A stretch of 64,000 nucleotides of DNA, taken from contig NZ_JACMYP010000007.1 of assembly GCF_020889705.1 (NCBI RefSeq), positions 24,730 through 88,729 on the forward strand, in the 5' to 3' direction. The notes below the pieces were generated by a model, which had not been told where the DNA came from, made no database searches, and worked only from the letters and a program-made list of their open reading frames with translations. Source of the DNA: Bradyrhizobium altum. Lineage in GTDB: Bacteria; Pseudomonadota; Alphaproteobacteria; Rhizobiales; Xanthobacteraceae. Position numbers and translations under genes: made by a program. Positions 61,437 to 64,000 of this stretch are shown here, one piece after another (the first letter of the stretch is position 1; every line of letters starts with the position of its first letter).

Positions 61437-62525
61437 ATGAAGGCCGCCGTCCTGCATGAAGTCAATCAGCCGCTGGTGATCGAGGATGTCAGCGTACCCA
61501 ATCCGGGGCCGCGCGAGGTCCTGATCCGCACCGCGGTCGCGGGTCTCTGCCATTCCGACCTCCACTTCATGGAAGGCCTCTATCCGCATCCGCTGCCGGC
61601 GGTGCTCGGCCATGAATCGGCCGGCGTGGTCGAGAAGGTCGGCTCAGACGTCAATTACGTGAAGCCGGGCGATCACGTCGTCACCTGCCTGTCGGTGTTC
61701 TGCGGCACCTGCGACAATTGCACCACCGGCCGCACCGTTCTGTGCACCGACACCACGGTGAAGATGCTGCCCGGCGCCTCCAACCGCCTGTCGTGGGGCA
61801 GGAAGGAGAAGCTCAACCAGTTCCTCAATCTGTCGTCGTTCGCCGAGCAGATGCTGGTGCACGAGAACGCGATCGTGAAGATCAAGAAGGAGATGCCGCT
61901 CGATCTCGCCGCGCTGATCGGCTGCGGCGTCATCACCGGCTATGGCGCCGTGGTGAACACCGCGAAGGTCACCGCGGGCGAGACCGTGGCTGTGATCGGT
62001 TGCGGCGGCGTCGGCATGGCCGCGATCAACGGCGCGCAGATCGCCGGCGCCGGCCGCATCATCGCGATCGATACCAATCCGGCGAAGCTGCAACTCGCGA
62101 CCAAGCTCGGGGCCACCGACATCGTTGATCCCGCGCGCGGCGACGTGGTCCAGCAGGTGCGCGAGCTCACCGGCGGCGGTGTGCATCACTCCTTCGAGGT
62201 GCTCGGCCGCAAGGAGACCGCCGAGCAGGCCTTCGCCATGCTGGCGGCGGGCGGCACCGCGACCATCGTCGGCATGATCCCGTTCGGCCAGAAGATCGAG
62301 CTGCACGGCTTCGACTTCCTGCGCGAGCGCCGCATCCAGGGCTCGTCGATGGGCTCCAACCACTTCCGCGTCGACATGCCGCGCCTCGTCGACTTCTACA
62401 TGCGCGGCAAGCTGCATCTCGAGGACTGGATCTCGGCCAAGCTGAAGCTCAGCGAGATCAACGAGGGTTTTGCCAACATGAAAGCCGGCAAGACGCTGCG
62501 CAGCGTGATCATGTTCGACAGCTGA
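61437..62525 (+). CDS. Zinc-dependent alcohol dehydrogenase
   Basis: 362 residues. Catalytic zinc site: Cys in GLCHSDLHF near residue 40 and GHESAGVVEKVG near 62. Structural zinc lobe: CGTCDNCTTGRTVLC near 89-103. NAD-binding Rossmann motif VIGCGGVGMAAINGA near 187. Typical medium-chain Zn-alcohol dehydrogenase (class III-like). Begins 55 bp after the acyl-CoA dehydrogenase stop in the same direction and may be co-transcribed. Confidence 0.92.
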   Translation: MKAAVLHEVNQPLVIEDVSVPNPGPREVLIRTAVAGLCHSDLHFMEGLYPHPLPAVLGHESAGVVEKVGSDVNYVKPGDHVVTCLSVFCGTCDNCTTGRTVLCTDTTVKMLPGASNRLSWGRKEKLNQFLNLSSFAEQMLVHENAIVKIKKEMPLDLAALIGCGVITGYGAVVNTAKVTAGETVAVIGCGGVGMAAINGAQIAGAGRIIAIDTNPAKLQLATKLGATDIVDPARGDVVQQVRELTGGGVHHSFEVLGRKETAEQAFAMLAAGGTATIVGMIPFGQKIELHGFDFLRERRIQGSSMGSNHFRVDMPRLVDFYMRGKLHLEDWISAKLKLSEINEGFANMKAGKTLRSVIMFDS

Positions 62526-62531
62526 GGTCGT

Positions 62532-62650
62532 GTCATCCCGGCGTGGGCCGGGACCCATACGCCGCGGCTTCGCTTTGGGCACGTCGGTGGACGATTTTCT
62601 TAGCGATCTGAGCGGTGGTGGTTATGGGTCCCGGCCTACGCCGGGACGAC
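62532..62650. repeat. Palindromic repeat, GTCATCCCGGCGTGGGCC family
   Basis: Opens GTCATCCCGGCGTGGGCCGG and closes CCTACGCCGGGACGAC, containing TGGTTATGGGTCCCGG. Same family as 33281-33413. Lies between converging genes. Confidence 0.65.
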
Positions 62651-62660
62651 ACCTAACCAT

Positions 62661-63014
62661 TCAGCGCGCGACGTGCGCAGACACCGCGAGCCATTTGCCG
62701 TTTTGCCGCGCCCAGCAATCGGTGTAGCGGCCGTACGCGGGCTCACCGTCCGCGCCCGTGTAGCTGGTCTGGGCGTGGATGATGGCGAAATCACCGAGGA
62801 TGCGGATCCTGACGTCCTCGGCCTTCAGTCCCTTGATCCTCACGGGGATCGCCGTCTGCTTCAGGAAGGCGGCGCGGTCGACCAGGCTCTTGTCGGGATT
62901 GGTGCAGTAGAACTCCTGCGCCAGGATTTCATCGAAACGCTTGACGTCGCAGTTCTGAACCGAGTCGACATAATCCTTGTTGAGCTTCGTGAGCTCTTCG
63001 AGATCGTTGCTCAT
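62661..63014 (-). CDS. NTF2-like (SnoaL/DUF4440-type) protein
   Basis: 117 residues. The single cone-shaped NTF2 fold is suggested by LTKLNKDYVDSVQNCDVKRFDEILAQEFY at the start, GDFAIIHAQTSYTGADGEPAYGRYTD in the middle and a final WLAVSAHV strand. Members are small ligand-binding or ketosteroid-isomerase-like proteins. Stands alone on the minus strand between two repeats. Confidence 0.8.
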   Translation of the reverse strand: MSNDLEELTKLNKDYVDSVQNCDVKRFDEILAQEFYCTNPDKSLVDRAAFLKQTAIPVRIKGLKAEDVRIRILGDFAIIHAQTSYTGADGEPAYGRYTDCWARQNGKWLAVSAHVAR

Positions 63015-63060
63015 TGGTGTTTTCCCTGTTGCTATTGTTCGTCATTGCCGCGCTCTCGAT

Positions 63061-63168
63061 ACCGTCATCCTGAGGTGCGAGCTCTTGCGAGCCTCGAAGG
63101 ATGCACGGCCACAGTCGGGCCGTCGACCCTTCGAGACGGCCGCTTCGCGGCCTCCTCAGGGTGACGGT
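63061..63168. repeat. Palindromic repeat, GTCATCCTGAGGTGCGAG family
   Basis: Opens CCGTCATCCTGAGGTGCGAG and closes CCTCCTCAGGGTGACGG; with CTCGAAGGATGCACGG inside. Same family as 8663-8784. Confidence 0.65.
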
Positions 63169-63208
63169 GATAGAGTTAGGTGCCTGTCGTCGCTCTGCAA
63201 TGATCGCA

Positions 63209-64000
63209 TCAATCGTCGAACATCTTCGGTGGCACGAAGCCGCCGAACTCGCGCTCGATCAGCTCGGCGAGCTTCAGCGGCGTGCGGTCTTCCAGCATCG
63301 GGCCGACGATCTGCACGCCGACCGGCAATCCGTCGGGCGCAAAGCCGGTCGGGATCGCGGTGGAGGGCAGGCCGGGCAGAGTCGCGATGCCGGGCCAGGC
63401 GAGCTGGTCGGTGTACACGTGCGGCTCGCCGTCGATCAGAATCCGCCGTTGCTCCTGGTCGGGCGAATGATCGTGCGGATAGGCCGGCGTCGGCATGATC
63501 GGGCAGATCACGGCGTCGAACGATTTGAACAGCTCGCGCCATTGCGCGCGCAGCCGCGCACGGGCGTACGTCGCCTGCACCCAGTCGCGATGGCTGAGCG
63601 CGATGCCGCGCAGCCGCTCGGCCTGCAGGCTGGTATCGCCGGCCGGCAGCGCGGCCGCCGCAGCGCAGGCGCCAGCATAGACCTCCGGCGGGAAGCTTGC
63701 GGCGAGGAACGACAGCAGCATCCGCATATAGAGCCGCGAGGAGGCCGCGAAATCCGGCAGCAGCGGGCTCGAACGCGATACCTTCGCGCCGACCTTGTCG
63801 AGATTGCTGGCGAGCTTGTCGATGCTGCCGCGAACCGCCCTGTCGGTCGGCAGCACCGGATCGGTGTCGATGACGAGGATGCGGAAATCCTTCAGGCTCG
63901 TGTGGCGCGCCGCGGGCAGCTCGAGGCGGTAGGCCTTGCCGGCGTCGAGCGGGTCGGGGCCGGCCATCACATCGAGCAGCAGCGACAGGTCGGCCGCGCC
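63209..64000 (-). CDS. Amidase, C-terminal part (5' end beyond the window)
   Basis: The frame stays open to the window end at 64000, so only the C-terminal 264 residues are seen, starting AADLSLLLDVMAGPDPLD, a standard amidase-signature interior. It ends GFAPDGLPVGVQIVGP..., the common C-terminal motif. The nucleophile region is upstream and out of view. An ATG at 63970 is internal and not the true start. The gene is unrelated by position to the amidase at 40194. Confidence 0.88.
   Translation of the reverse strand, partial: GAADLSLLLDVMAGPDPLDAGKAYRLELPAARHTSLKDFRILVIDTDPVLPTDRAVRGSIDKLASNLDKVGAKVSRSSPLLPDFAASSRLYMRMLLSFLAASFPPEVYAGACAAAAALPAGDTSLQAERLRGIALSHRDWVQATYARARLRAQWRELFKSFDAVICPIMPTPAYPHDHSPDQEQRRILIDGEPHVYTDQLAWPGIATLPGLPSTAIPTGFAPDGLPVGVQIVGPMLEDRTPLKLAELIEREFGGFVPPKMFDD

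Overview
The window looks like chromosome of an alphaproteobacterium of the Nitrobacteraceae, most likely Bradyrhizobium or a close relative. This is inferred from the high GC content, the dense set of ABC importers and catabolic genes, the many LysR/GntR/MerR regulators, and several families of short palindromic intergenic repeats. No database search was possible. I see no rRNA, tRNA, CRISPR array, phage or insertion sequence.

Layout. 1-1700: the 3' end of a probable serine hydrolase, a repeat-filled spacer and two small genes. 1698-8626: a divergent catabolic cluster. On the minus strand are a TctC-type binding protein, a frameshifted 3-hydroxyisobutyrate-dehydrogenase-like gene, a Gfo/Idh oxidoreductase and a GntR regulator; on the plus strand are a carboxymuconolactone-decarboxylase-like protein, a PcaB-like lyase and an M29 aminopeptidase. 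Two similar dyads in the shared promoter region are the likely GntR operators. 8823-13777: minus-strand run of aldo/keto reductase, MerR, MFS exporter, amidohydrolase and double-GNAT genes behind a perfect 16-bp palindrome. 13897-18103: MBL hydrolase, alpha/beta hydrolase and a two-component ABC exporter. 18397-25311: a branched-chain-amino-acid-type (Liv) ABC importer with an acyl-CoA synthetase gene inserted before the binding-protein gene.

25435-33264: a transglutaminase-like cysteine protease, a 1384-residue FecR/VCBS-repeat protein with a type I secretion C-terminus, and a CHASE2 adenylate cyclase. This could be a surface-adhesin and second-messenger module. The type I secretion ATPase and its membrane-fusion partner lie about 11 kb further on (44542-47612).

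33421-42580: a peptide/amide uptake locus. Two paralogous family-5 binding proteins are transcribed divergently, and each is preceded by a -24/-12 (sigma-54) promoter match. The plus-strand operon continues with two permeases, an ATPase (frameshifted), a 63-aa AtzG/DUF4089-like protein, an amidase and a second ATPase, the last genes joined by ATGA overlaps. This is the most interesting locus: import and hydrolysis of an amide, apparently under RpoN control.

42577-64000: a LysR/thioesterase pair; a frameshifted CinA-type amidohydrolase; two overlapping amidohydrolases with a Rieske protein; a tricarballylate-type tcuR-tcuC-tcuA-tcuB cluster; DUF1127 and GNAT genes ending at a strong terminator; an acyl-CoA/short-chain dehydrogenase group; an NTF2-like protein; and the 3' part of an amidase that runs off the window.

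Three genes are each broken by loss of exactly one base, apparently from a GG or CC pair. This looks more like a consensus sequencing error than true gene decay and should be checked before calling them pseudogenes.
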